Positions 1-6,619 of a stretch of DNA of 12,254 bases are shown here, piece after piece. The first letter of the stretch is position 1. Each line of letters starts with the position of its first letter. Both the position numbers and the translations under genes were made by a program. The DNA is from Gammaproteobacteria bacterium UBA4475. GTDB taxonomy: Bacteria; Pseudomonadota; Gammaproteobacteria; Pseudomonadales; Azotimanducaceae. The stretch spans positions 1 through 12,254 of the forward strand of contig DGOD01000191.1 in the NCBI GenBank assembly GCA_002389265.1, given 5' to 3'. Below the pieces are notes generated by a model. It saw nothing but the letters and a program-made list of their open reading frames with translations. It had not been told where the DNA came from and did no database searches.

Positions 1-236
1 CAAGATATACAGCGCTCGCAGTGAAAGTAGAGCTCGAGCTGATTTCTGATGGTATATCCCCAGTGTTGATAAAGCCTGGTGGTAGATTAGGTGAGTTCAA
101 AAATTTGGTGTTGAGGGTTTATCCTGGAAACTATCGATTGTCTGTAAGATGTGTTGGCAGACAAGAGCTAGTGACTAAAATAGAAGTGCCCGCGGGTGCC
201 GCAAGGCGGTTAGTTGATTTAACTTGTGGAATTTAA
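1..236 (+). CDS. C-terminal end of an upstream protein with a PEGA-like beta domain (partial)
   Basis: The reading frame is open from the left edge (first full codon at 3) to the TAA at 234-236. The GTG at 21 is probably an internal Val rather than a start, because the frame continues upstream and no ribosome binding site precedes it. The visible ~78 residues are strand-rich. The segment 'VYPGNYRLSVRCVG', followed by a Val/Ile-rich strand and a terminal 'DLTC', resembles the end of PEGA-type carbohydrate-binding-like beta domains found in extracytoplasmic proteins. The gap to the next gene is only 6 bp, so it is probably the preceding member of the same operon. The N-terminal part lies outside the window, so its overall function cannot be stated. 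Confidence 0.6.
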   Translation, partial: RYTALAVKVELELISDGISPVLIKPGGRLGEFKNLVLRVYPGNYRLSVRCVGRQELVTKIEVPAGAARRLVDLTCGI

Positions 237-242
237 CACGCA

Positions 243-2198
243 ATGAGCGATGGACTGTTATCTGAAATAAAAGCCCAGAGGCGTAAAAATACGCGCCTGC
301 TTTTCGTGACACTTTTGATCTCTCTACCGTTATTTTTAATTTTGGTCGGTAAACCCGTTGAGATTCAAGTTTATCCGGTAGAGGCCAGGGCGGAAGCCAA
401 CATTGAATTCATAACGGGTTTCGGCATCCCTTTGCAGACTCAATACCTCGTTTTTTCCGATGCTACGGAATTCATGATAAGCAGTCCCGGATTTACTGCC
501 GAAAAAGCCCTTTACGAAAAGAGCGCAGAAACCTCAGTAATTGAAGTGAGTTTAAAGCCATTGCCAGGCCTTGTTATTGTCGAAGTTGATGGTTCAGCAA
601 ACTTTGAAATCCATGTCCCTTCTTTGGGTCTTCGATCCAAAACAAGGTCCTTCCAGTTTGAGGCGCCTGCTGGCGCACTGGCTGTTGAAATAGACGGCCC
701 CAATATACAGAAACTGGTGAAAAACATTGAGGTGCTAGGCCGCGGACTCGAGCAAATAGTAGCTGTTGAGCTTAAAGAAGTGCGAGGCTCGATAGCATTG
801 ACGGTAGTGCCCAGTCACGCGACTGTGAGCCTGGATAGTGTCCAAGTAAACGGAGAAGACGGGCGTTATCAATTCAAGGCTGCGGTTGGTGATCATACAA
901 TTAACATTGCTGCCGATGGCTACGTTAGCAATGTGCTAGAGGTCTATGCTGATGAAAGCAGTGAGGTCCGCCTAGACACGATTACGCTGAAACCTAAAAG
1001 TGTTCAAGTAACATTAGCCTCACGGCCAGCTAAAGCAACGGTCCTGATTGATGGCAAGTACTTGGGTGAAACCCCACTGAGTTTGAGTTTAATGCCCCTC
1101 AGGGACTATCGGTACCAAGTGAGAAAGAGCGGGTTTGAACCCGTTTTAGGTAACCTGGAGGTTGAGTTAGGTAAAGACATTGCGCGGGAAATTGTCCTCG
1201 CTAAGGAACGTTATACTGTCAATGTCGAGGTGTTTCCGGCCTCAAAGGTCATCCTTAACGGCGTTGAGAAAGGTGTTTCATCGATCGATTTGATGGTGTC
1301 AGCCGGTGACATCATTTCGGCTGAAAAAGCCGGTTATGCAACAGAAGAATTTCTCATACCTGCTGTAAAGCTAGAAGATCGAAATATAAGATTTCGCCTG
1401 ATCGAGGCAGATAGAAAATTGTTTGTGGAGTCGCCTGATATTGAGGAGGTAGAGGGCGTCACTCTGCTTAAGCTTGAAGGTAGGACATTCGGCGTTCCGG
1501 ATAACTTGAGGCTTTTGATGCAGTCTTATGTCCCAGACCTATACGTTAGTGACACCGTGATAACAGCTGAAGCGTACGCTAGGTTTAGTGGTGGTGATGT
1601 CGACGGGGATGTAGGTCAGTTGCCGCAGAATAAGATCAATTGGCAAGATGCGGCGCTATACTGCAATTGGCTTAGCGAGAAGTTGGCGTTACGCCCATTT
1701 TACATATTTGGAGAAGTTCGGGGTGTTAACACTATTTCCTTCGATCAAAATTCAAATGGGTTCAGGATGCCAACGTTGGGTGAGTGGGTTGTGTTGATGT
1801 CGGCAGGATCGCCAGAAAAAATTCAAATGTATCCTTGGGGTGAAAAATATTTAGACATACCTCGAGGGATTGGTAATCTCGCAGGGCGCGAGTTAGGACA
1901 GTATTCTTCGGCTACCATGCAGCATTATGTGGATAACTATGCAGGCTTGTCCCCCGTAAAGTCATTCAGGCCGAATGCGCTAAATCTTTATGATCTGGTG
2001 GGTAACGTGCGAGAGTGGCTCCATGACGCGGCTGTCGAAAATACAGAATATTTTGGCGCAGCTTACGGTATTCAACATCGTACTCTTGGATCCAGCTACC
2101 TAGGCGCTTCTCCCGAAGCGTTAGAGTCTATAGCTGTGGGTTCTGCTATCTACGGTGCAGATGACTTGGGTTTCAGGGTGGTGAGGACAATAAGATGA
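243..2198 (+). CDS. Membrane-anchored periplasmic protein with PEGA-like repeats and a C-terminal SUMF1/FGE-like domain
   Basis: 651 aa. A positively charged N-terminus (KAQRRKNTR, residues 10-18) precedes one hydrophobic helix at about 19-36, predicting a cytoplasmic N-terminus and periplasmic body. Residues ~40-180 are beta-rich and unassigned. About 183-388 hold three PEGA-like repeats, clearest at 'ATVLIDGKYLGETPL' (265-279). About 430-651 match the SUMF1/formylglycine-generating-enzyme fold: 'WQDAALYCNWLSEK' (467-480), 'FRMPTLGEW' (507-515), 'YPWGE' (530-534), 'NLYDLVGNVREWLHD' (581-595) and a final 'DDLGFRVVR' (640-648). The C-terminal part, where true FGE keeps its two catalytic Cys, has none. 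The domain is therefore more likely a binding or scaffold module, or an EgtB/PvdO-type divergent enzyme, than a sulfatase activator. The start is the ATG 6 bp after the previous stop, with only a weak, distant ribosome site. The last four bases overlap the next gene (ATGA). Confidence 0.85.
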   Translation: MSDGLLSEIKAQRRKNTRLLFVTLLISLPLFLILVGKPVEIQVYPVEARAEANIEFITGFGIPLQTQYLVFSDATEFMISSPGFTAEKALYEKSAETSVIEVSLKPLPGLVIVEVDGSANFEIHVPSLGLRSKTRSFQFEAPAGALAVEIDGPNIQKLVKNIEVLGRGLEQIVAVELKEVRGSIALTVVPSHATVSLDSVQVNGEDGRYQFKAAVGDHTINIAADGYVSNVLEVYADESSEVRLDTITLKPKSVQVTLASRPAKATVLIDGKYLGETPLSLSLMPLRDYRYQVRKSGFEPVLGNLEVELGKDIAREIVLAKERYTVNVEVFPASKVILNGVEKGVSSIDLMVSAGDIISAEKAGYATEEFLIPAVKLEDRNIRFRLIEADRKLFVESPDIEEVEGVTLLKLEGRTFGVPDNLRLLMQSYVPDLYVSDTVITAEAYARFSGGDVDGDVGQLPQNKINWQDAALYCNWLSEKLALRPFYIFGEVRGVNTISFDQNSNGFRMPTLGEWVVLMSAGSPEKIQMYPWGEKYLDIPRGIGNLAGRELGQYSSATMQHYVDNYAGLSPVKSFRPNALNLYDLVGNVREWLHDAAVENTEYFGAAYGIQHRTLGSSYLGASPEALESIAVGSAIYGADDLGFRVVRTIR

Positions 2199-2473
2199 GG
2201 TGGCAGTGTCTATGTTTCGTCGTTTTGTTCGTCGGTGGTTTTTCGTGCTGCAAAGCTGCAGCTCAATCAACCCATGTTGATGTGGACTGTAAGGGCTCGG
2301 CGCTGTCCGCAACCCAGAAGATACATTGCGAAAGTAAGGGTACCAACCCGAAAGAGCAAGGCTCAAGCAATGAGCCAGGTAGTGCTGCAAAAAATGCGGA
2401 AACTTATTCAGAGTTGTTGCTGAGGCAAAAACTGTCGTCAATGGCACAAGTCGCCTTGCCGGATGATATTTAG
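2195..2473 (+). CDS. Small exported Cys-containing protein, unknown function
   Basis: 92 aa, not recognised. It starts at the ATG of an ATGA overlap with the preceding stop; a good Shine-Dalgarno (GAGG, 2183-2186) lies 8 nt upstream. Residues 1-23 form a signal peptide: one early Arg, a hydrophobic core (CFVVLFVGGF), then 'KAAAQS', with likely signal peptidase I cleavage after AAA. A Cys at 18-19 follows 'GGFS', so a lipoprotein reading is possible, but the lipobox is poor. The mature part is short and polar, with two Cys (32 and 45) that could form a disulfide, a Gly/Ser/Asn/Lys-rich middle that looks disordered, and a C-terminal amphipathic stretch 'SELLLRQKLSSMAQVAL'. Its position between the SUMF1-like protein and the TolQ-like protein, with tight spacing on both sides, suggests an accessory periplasmic subunit. 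This is inference. Confidence 0.7.
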   Translation: MRWQCLCFVVLFVGGFSCCKAAAQSTHVDVDCKGSALSATQKIHCESKGTNPKEQGSSNEPGSAAKNAETYSELLLRQKLSSMAQVALPDDI

Positions 2474-2476
2474 GAG
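2472..2476 (+). promoter_or_regulatory. Ribosome binding site deciding a TTG start
   Basis: AGGAG, overlapping the stop of the preceding gene (TAG at 2471-2473), lies 8 nt before the TTG at 2485. No in-frame ATG or GTG has a comparable site, which supports TTG as the start of the TolQ/ExbB-like gene. Confidence 0.7.
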
Positions 2477-2484
2477 TTGAGAAA

Positions 2485-3285
2485 TTGAGTCTGAAAAAAG
2501 CGGGAAAGTTATTCCGGGATCATCCAATATTTGTCGATGTTGTGTTCCTAATCGTCGCGAGTTTTGTTGTACATACCGCATACGTTTTTATTGTTGACCC
2601 AATCGCCGCGGCTGAAATCGCTAAGGCGTTAATGTTAGGTGAAGTACCGCAAAGAACGGTTTGGCTGATTTTGAAAGATCTTGAGCAGGAATTATGTTTG
2701 ATTTTGGCGTTATGGTGTACGTTGCTATTGCTTAATCGTTACAGGGTTCTTAATGAGGATATCAAGCTGATCAATATTGATTTTTTGGGCCTTAGGAAAC
2801 CTGGAGTGACGAAAGCGGAAATTGATCAAAGGCTAGTAGAAGCTGAGCAGCTGGACCTAAATACTTACATTCTGCCAGGTGTTCGAATATTTTTAGATAG
2901 GTATGAGAAAACTGCGTCGGTTGAAGATGCAAAAAACGTGGTATTTGAATTCTATGATCTGCGAGAGGAGATACTGGATTCACGGCTTCAGTTAGTAAAT
3001 TTTGTGCTTTGGGCTATTCCATCAATCGGCTTCTTAGGTACTGTTCGCGGCATTGGCCAGGCATTAGCAGATGCTGATCAGGCTTTGTCAGGAAATATAG
3101 CAGGAGTTGCACTAAATTTAGGCGTCGCTTTCAACTCTACATTCGTCGCTCTTCTGTTGAGTCTGATTCTGACGTTCCTGTCTACCAGTCTCAGGGGCAG
3201 GGATTACGACCGGCTGGTGAGGTCGAAACAATTTATTAGTGAAGCATTAGGTGGTTATCTTACGCGCATTAGAGTCGCCGGTTAA
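2485..3285 (+). CDS. MotA/TolQ/ExbB-family proton-channel-like inner membrane protein
   Basis: 266 aa, TTG start chosen from the AGGAG 8 nt upstream. Four hydrophobic segments are visible: about 16-38, 67-84, 170-190 and 204-233, with a cytoplasmic-looking charged loop at 85-169. The last two carry the family signature: 'AIPSIGFLGTVRGIGQAL' (177-194) matches the TolQ/ExbB 'P-x-LGLLGTVxGI' helix, and 'GVAFNSTFVALLL' (213-225) matches the 'ATxxGLxxAI' helix. Thr186 and Thr219 sit where TolQ and ExbB have channel-lining threonines. In this family, five such subunits surround two single-helix partners carrying a membrane Asp and convert ion flux into rotation. Here the partners are presumably the two following genes, which follow at 0 bp and then by a 4-bp overlap. 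No tolA, tolB, pal or tonB is present, so it is neither a standard Tol-Pal nor a TonB unit. Confidence 0.88.
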   Translation: MSLKKAGKLFRDHPIFVDVVFLIVASFVVHTAYVFIVDPIAAAEIAKALMLGEVPQRTVWLILKDLEQELCLILALWCTLLLLNRYRVLNEDIKLINIDFLGLRKPGVTKAEIDQRLVEAEQLDLNTYILPGVRIFLDRYEKTASVEDAKNVVFEFYDLREEILDSRLQLVNFVLWAIPSIGFLGTVRGIGQALADADQALSGNIAGVALNLGVAFNSTFVALLLSLILTFLSTSLRGRDYDRLVRSKQFISEALGGYLTRIRVAG

Positions 3286-4413
3286 ATGTCCAAAAGAAAA
3301 GTTGCTGTCAGCGAAGATGGTGTCGGTCTTTCGTTCCTCGACGTTCTCTGCTGCGGTCTCGGAGCGGCAATACTACTCTTGCTCATTGTTAAACATGAGC
3401 AGCCGGCAGTGAATAGTGAAGTTCTTGATTTGATGGCGTCGTCTGAAGTCGGCAAGCTGCAATCGGAGGTTGAGAGGTTGTCTTCTGATCGGGCCAATCT
3501 CGAGGTTGAGCTCGAGGCGTTGGCGGCGGATAAAATTCAATTGATTGAAGCGGCTCGCGTCAGAGGTCAGTACCTGACAGATAAAGAGGCTAATATTCAA
3601 AAGGTCAAGGCTGCGTTGAATACCGAGTTGGCCAGAATGAAAGGGCTGAAGGAGTTCGACGTTCAGTTAGCCAGACAGTTGACGCAAGAACAGGAATCAA
3701 GAAGTGAACCTGATTTAAAGGCGGCGGGTGCCTTAGATGGGATCAACTATAGCGGGCTGGATAAGGTCGTTATTTTATTGGATGTGTCGGCGAGCATGCT
3801 GCATTGGTCGTTGGTCGAGATCTTTAGGATTCAGGTTTCCGGCGCAGCTGCCATAAATTCGGCGCCTAAGTGGAATCAGGCAAGGCTCTCTGCACAGTTT
3901 GCGTACAAGACTATCGATCGAAATGCTAGGTTCAAGTTGTTGATGTATTCCGAAGAGGTTTATAACTTGGAGGGCAATTCGATTGATCAAGAAGTTCTCA
4001 GTTGGGATAAGAAAGATGGTCGTCACGATGCGCTTGTTGAGGACCTTGTGTCACACGGTCCGAAGCGCGGTACTAATCTGAAAAAAGCGATTGACGCGGC
4101 CAATAGCTTGATTCCGAAGCCCGCTAGAATCTTACTGATAACCGATGGTCTGCCCGGCAAAGTTGACGGTCGTGGAAAATTAAAAGGCTGTCCCAGGGAG
4201 CAACAAAAAGTTTCAACGCTGACTAGCGAATGCAGGGTCTCAGTGGCGATGAAGTCCGTAGAAGCTATGGCGGAAGGTTTGTCTGAAGTGCCTGTCGATG
4301 TGGTTCTATTGCCGTTAGATGGCGATAGTGAAGCGATAAGATTCTACTCGATAGTTTCTGGTGTAACAGCTGGAAAATTACTCACGCCAGCTGTTGATTG
4401 GTTATTGAAGTGA
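3286..4413 (+). CDS. ExbD/TolR-like membrane helix, coiled coil and von Willebrand A domain protein (first paralogue)
   Basis: 375 aa. The ATG directly follows the TAA of the channel gene (0-bp gap), implying translational coupling; no strong ribosome site is seen. Residues 15-35 are one membrane helix, 'LSFLDVLCCGLGAAILLLLI', with Asp19 near its start. This matches the 'PFIDV' entry of ExbD/TolR helices, whose Asp carries the proton. Residues ~54-135 are heptad-rich and highly charged (coiled coil). Residues ~158-375 are a vWA domain with a complete MIDAS metal site: D166-V-S168-A-S170, T263 in 'RGTNL', and D287 in 'LLITDGLP'. Topology should place the coiled coil and vWA domain in the periplasm. 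Two Cys (302 and 316) flank a loop after the MIDAS Asp and may form a disulfide. It would bind a partner through Mg2+, perhaps the PEGA/SUMF1 protein (inference). Confidence 0.83.
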   Translation: MSKRKVAVSEDGVGLSFLDVLCCGLGAAILLLLIVKHEQPAVNSEVLDLMASSEVGKLQSEVERLSSDRANLEVELEALAADKIQLIEAARVRGQYLTDKEANIQKVKAALNTELARMKGLKEFDVQLARQLTQEQESRSEPDLKAAGALDGINYSGLDKVVILLDVSASMLHWSLVEIFRIQVSGAAAINSAPKWNQARLSAQFAYKTIDRNARFKLLMYSEEVYNLEGNSIDQEVLSWDKKDGRHDALVEDLVSHGPKRGTNLKKAIDAANSLIPKPARILLITDGLPGKVDGRGKLKGCPREQQKVSTLTSECRVSVAMKSVEAMAEGLSEVPVDVVLLPLDGDSEAIRFYSIVSGVTAGKLLTPAVDWLLK

Positions 4414-5411
4414 AGAAGAAGTTCACTACCCCTGTTTCAATTGTCGCGTTCTTAGATGTCATCGCCTGTGGGTTTGGCGCGATTGTCCTGCTAGTACTGA
4501 TTCTTCCAGTCGGCGAGTACGAAGCAAAAGGCGACAGTGAGGTTTATCAAAAAATTGGCGAGATGAGAAATCAAGTCAAAAGTTTAAACTCTGGTAATAG
4601 CTTGTTGGAATTAGATTTCGTATCGATGCGAGCCGCGCTCAGCGTACTCGTCACGAGTCAAGATAGTGCTAGTCGTAAAGAGGGTGCCGCTGATACGTCC
4701 ATAGCAGTGTTAAAAAAAGAGTTGCTATTGGTCAGTGCGGCGGCAGATTCCCTTGAGCTCGAGTTAAAACAAAAATTACTCGATACAGGCGTTGAAAACG
4801 AGGGCCCGCCGAGTCGAAGCTACGGGATACCGGTTGATTCGGATTATCTGGTTTTCGTGATCGATACTTCCGGCAGTATGAAAAAAATATGGCCACGAGT
4901 AATGAGTAAAGTCTTGGAGATACTGCGGAACTATCCCCGGCTAAAGGGTTTTCAGATCCTCAGCGATCAGGGTGAGTTTTTGTATGCCGGCAAACAGAAT
5001 TGGTTGCCGGCGGATAAGCGTAGCTTTGATGCAGTGCAAGCCAAGCTTTCAAACTGGAATGCGTACTCCAATAGTAGCCCTGTTGAAGGGATTAGAGTGG
5101 CTATTGATAGGCTCTATAGGCCTGGACTGAAAATAGGCTTGTTCGTTGCAGGCGATGACTACACGGGTAACGATTTCGACTCATTTTTGGCAGAAATTGA
5201 GTCGATACGACAGAAAGCAGGAGCGTCAGCACAGTTGAGAATTCATGCTTTGGGCTTTTTCAATGAAGCATTCTCGCAGTACCCAGAGAGATTCAGCCGG
5301 CTCATGCAAATACTGACCTTTGATCACGGAGGAGCGTTTCTTTATATCGGCAATCAAACGCCTCAACAGTTGACGATTTCACGGGGACGGCCGACGCCGG
5401 CAAGTGATTAA
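4410..5411 (+). CDS. ExbD/TolR-like membrane helix, coiled coil and von Willebrand A domain protein (second paralogue)
   Basis: 333 aa from the GTG at 4410, which overlaps the previous stop as GTGA. An in-frame TTG at 4398 would add four residues but has no better ribosome site, and the 4-bp overlap fits the operon style. Residues 10-34 form one membrane helix, 'FLDVIACGFGAIVLLVLI' (14-31), with Asp16 aligned to Asp19 of the previous protein; the FLDV-x-x-CG-x-GA core is shared. Residues ~45-125 are helical and charged. Residues ~143-320 are a vWA domain with MIDAS 'DTSGS' (D152, S154, S156) and acidic D249/D250 in 'AGDDYTG'. The usual MIDAS Thr is not obvious and Ser in 'SNSSP' may replace it. 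The coiled coil is shorter and the vWA more divergent than in the neighbour, suggesting an asymmetric pair. It is the last tightly spaced gene of the operon. Confidence 0.82.
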   Translation: MKKKFTTPVSIVAFLDVIACGFGAIVLLVLILPVGEYEAKGDSEVYQKIGEMRNQVKSLNSGNSLLELDFVSMRAALSVLVTSQDSASRKEGAADTSIAVLKKELLLVSAAADSLELELKQKLLDTGVENEGPPSRSYGIPVDSDYLVFVIDTSGSMKKIWPRVMSKVLEILRNYPRLKGFQILSDQGEFLYAGKQNWLPADKRSFDAVQAKLSNWNAYSNSSPVEGIRVAIDRLYRPGLKIGLFVAGDDYTGNDFDSFLAEIESIRQKAGASAQLRIHALGFFNEAFSQYPERFSRLMQILTFDHGGAFLYIGNQTPQQLTISRGRPTPASD

Positions 5412-5699
5412 GCGAAAGTAAAATCTGAATGGTGGGGGTAGCTTTGCCTAAAGGCCTGTAGCGCGCTGAATTCATTGAAGGCGAGTAGTGTGTAATGTGG
5501 CGAGGGATCGACTCTCAGTGAGTTTCATCCCAGGGTTAGCATCCTGATGAAGATGGGATTTCTATTGACGCTTAGGGTTCACGCAAAACAGATTGTGGCC
5601 GAGAACCAAGCCTCTAACGCCTAACCAAAACCGAACTATTATTGACCGGATATTGTGGTGCGATTACTTTTGTGCTTCAAAATTTATCTGGATAGTGCT
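5412..5699 (+). other. Intergenic stretch after the vWA operon
   Basis: 288 bp without a convincing gene. It holds a modest hairpin at 5524-5551 (TTCATC/GATGAA, with an inner AGG/CCT pairing). A competing stem, ATCCCA (5527-5532) with TGGGAT (5554-5559), uses some of the same bases. No T-run follows either, so they are weak terminator candidates. No other structure is seen. Confidence 0.4.
5642..5670 (+). promoter_or_regulatory. Candidate sigma70-type promoter for the exported protein gene
   Basis: TTGACC at 5642-5647 (5 of 6 to the -35 consensus) is followed after 17 bp by TACTTT at 5665-5670 (3 of 6 to the -10 consensus). Transcription would begin about 23 bases before the ATG at 5700. The -10 match is poor, so this is only a candidate. 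Confidence 0.25.
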
Positions 5700-6401
5700 A
5701 TGAAGAAAATTCTTTCGTCCTTGCTGCTAATCGTCGGGCTACAGACTACTTCGGCTTATAGTCAAGAGGCTACAGTCCCTGCCTTCGCTACGATATTTCA
5801 ATTTTCCACGGCGGAGCAAGCTAGTGTCGTGGCTGCGATGTCTGCTTTTGCCCAGTCTGAATGTCGAAAATCGATGCCTACTGCTATCCGTGTAATGGCA
5901 GAAAGTTGGAATGGAACTGAAGCTCCTACCCACTCTGTTATTTTCAATTTCACCGACGCAAAATCGATAACCGAGACCTTCGGCAAGATGCAGCAGTGCA
6001 GAGCTGCTGGGAATCTCATGGCTGTCCTGAAGGAGCATACGCAACCGGTATCACAGCTACTACTGCGTACCTTGCACACCGGCGGTGATTACACGAAAGA
6101 TACGACTTACGTTGTTTGGCAAACCAACGTTACTGATGAGGCGACTTACGTTGCAGCGTATAAAAAATTGATGGAAGCTCAGGAAAAAGCCGGTCTAGTT
6201 AAAGGCGCTTATGGTCTATGGCGAATTCAAGGTGGTGCCGATAGCAATGTTACACACATGGCTTTTTCGGGAGCCAAAGATCTAGAAACACTTTTGGAAA
6301 ACGGAACTCCATCTAAAGCGTTTGCTGAATTCCAGAAGAAAGTTGGCGGAATTAGAACGGTCTACCGCACTAATGTTAACTTCGTGGTTGCGGATCTTTA
6401 A
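5700..6401 (+). CDS. Exported protein of unknown function with two similar alpha/beta halves
   Basis: 233 aa. The ATG at 5700 is preferred over the upstream in-frame GTG codons at 5655/5658 because it begins a clean signal peptide: 'MKKILSSLLLIVGLQTTSAYSQ', with probable cleavage near 21. The mature protein looks like two ~100-residue units. Each begins with a beta strand ('FATIFQFST' at 29-37; 'TYVVWQTNV' at 136-144), runs into a helix, then a Trp-containing or aromatic strand ('VMAESWNGT'; 'AYGLWRIQG') and a second strand-helix ('HSVIFNFTDAKSI'; 'THMAFSGAKDLETLL'). This order is what a ferredoxin-like dimeric alpha/beta-barrel duplication would give. Cys55 and Cys100 in the first half may form a disulfide. 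No catalytic motif is recognised. It is separated from the vWA operon by 288 bp and may be independent of it. Confidence 0.75.
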   Translation: MKKILSSLLLIVGLQTTSAYSQEATVPAFATIFQFSTAEQASVVAAMSAFAQSECRKSMPTAIRVMAESWNGTEAPTHSVIFNFTDAKSITETFGKMQQCRAAGNLMAVLKEHTQPVSQLLLRTLHTGGDYTKDTTYVVWQTNVTDEATYVAAYKKLMEAQEKAGLVKGAYGLWRIQGGADSNVTHMAFSGAKDLETLLENGTPSKAFAEFQKKVGGIRTVYRTNVNFVVADL

Positions 6402-6449
6402 AGCGACTACGGTAGGGCGTTAGAGAATAAGATTGTTAGTTTTGGTCGC

Positions 6450-6485
6450 GCCACTGATGCTGCTACCGCTTTCGCTATCAGTGGC
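6450..6485. terminator. Hairpin downstream of the exported protein gene
   Basis: GCCACTGAT (6450-6458) pairs perfectly with ATCAGTGGC (6477-6485) across an 18-nt loop; a bulged GC/GC pair can extend it inward. It lies 49 bp after the stop of the + strand gene. No T-run follows, so termination would have to be Rho-assisted, or the hairpin may instead stabilise the mRNA 3' end. Confidence 0.35.
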
Positions 6486-6619
6486 TGCCGAGGGTCATAC
6501 CTTCATCTAATTACCTGCCGATACCCACAGGGTTAAAGGCAAGTTGTGTTGTGCAAATCGGTTCTCGATATTGCATCTGGTGAATGCGAGATGACGTTTT
6601 TCCCGATGTAGATTGAGCG

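Noticed and set aside
243..2198. Active formylglycine-generating enzyme (sulfatase activator)
   Set aside because: The C-terminal catalytic Cys pair is missing, and no sulfatase gene is nearby.
2485..5411. Zorya anti-phage system or flagellar MotAB
   Set aside because: The channel protein lacks the long cytoplasmic tail typical of ZorA, the partners carry vWA domains rather than peptidoglycan-binding MotB/ZorB domains, and no ZorC/D/E-type helicase or nuclease is visible. No flagellar genes are present.
2485..5411. Standard Tol-Pal or TonB-ExbB-ExbD operon
   Set aside because: No TolA, TolB, Pal, YbgC or TonB is present, and the single-helix partners lack the TolR/ExbD periplasmic domain.
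5655..5699. Upstream GTG start for the exported protein
   Set aside because: It would put 15 extra residues before a clean signal peptide that begins at the ATG at 5700.
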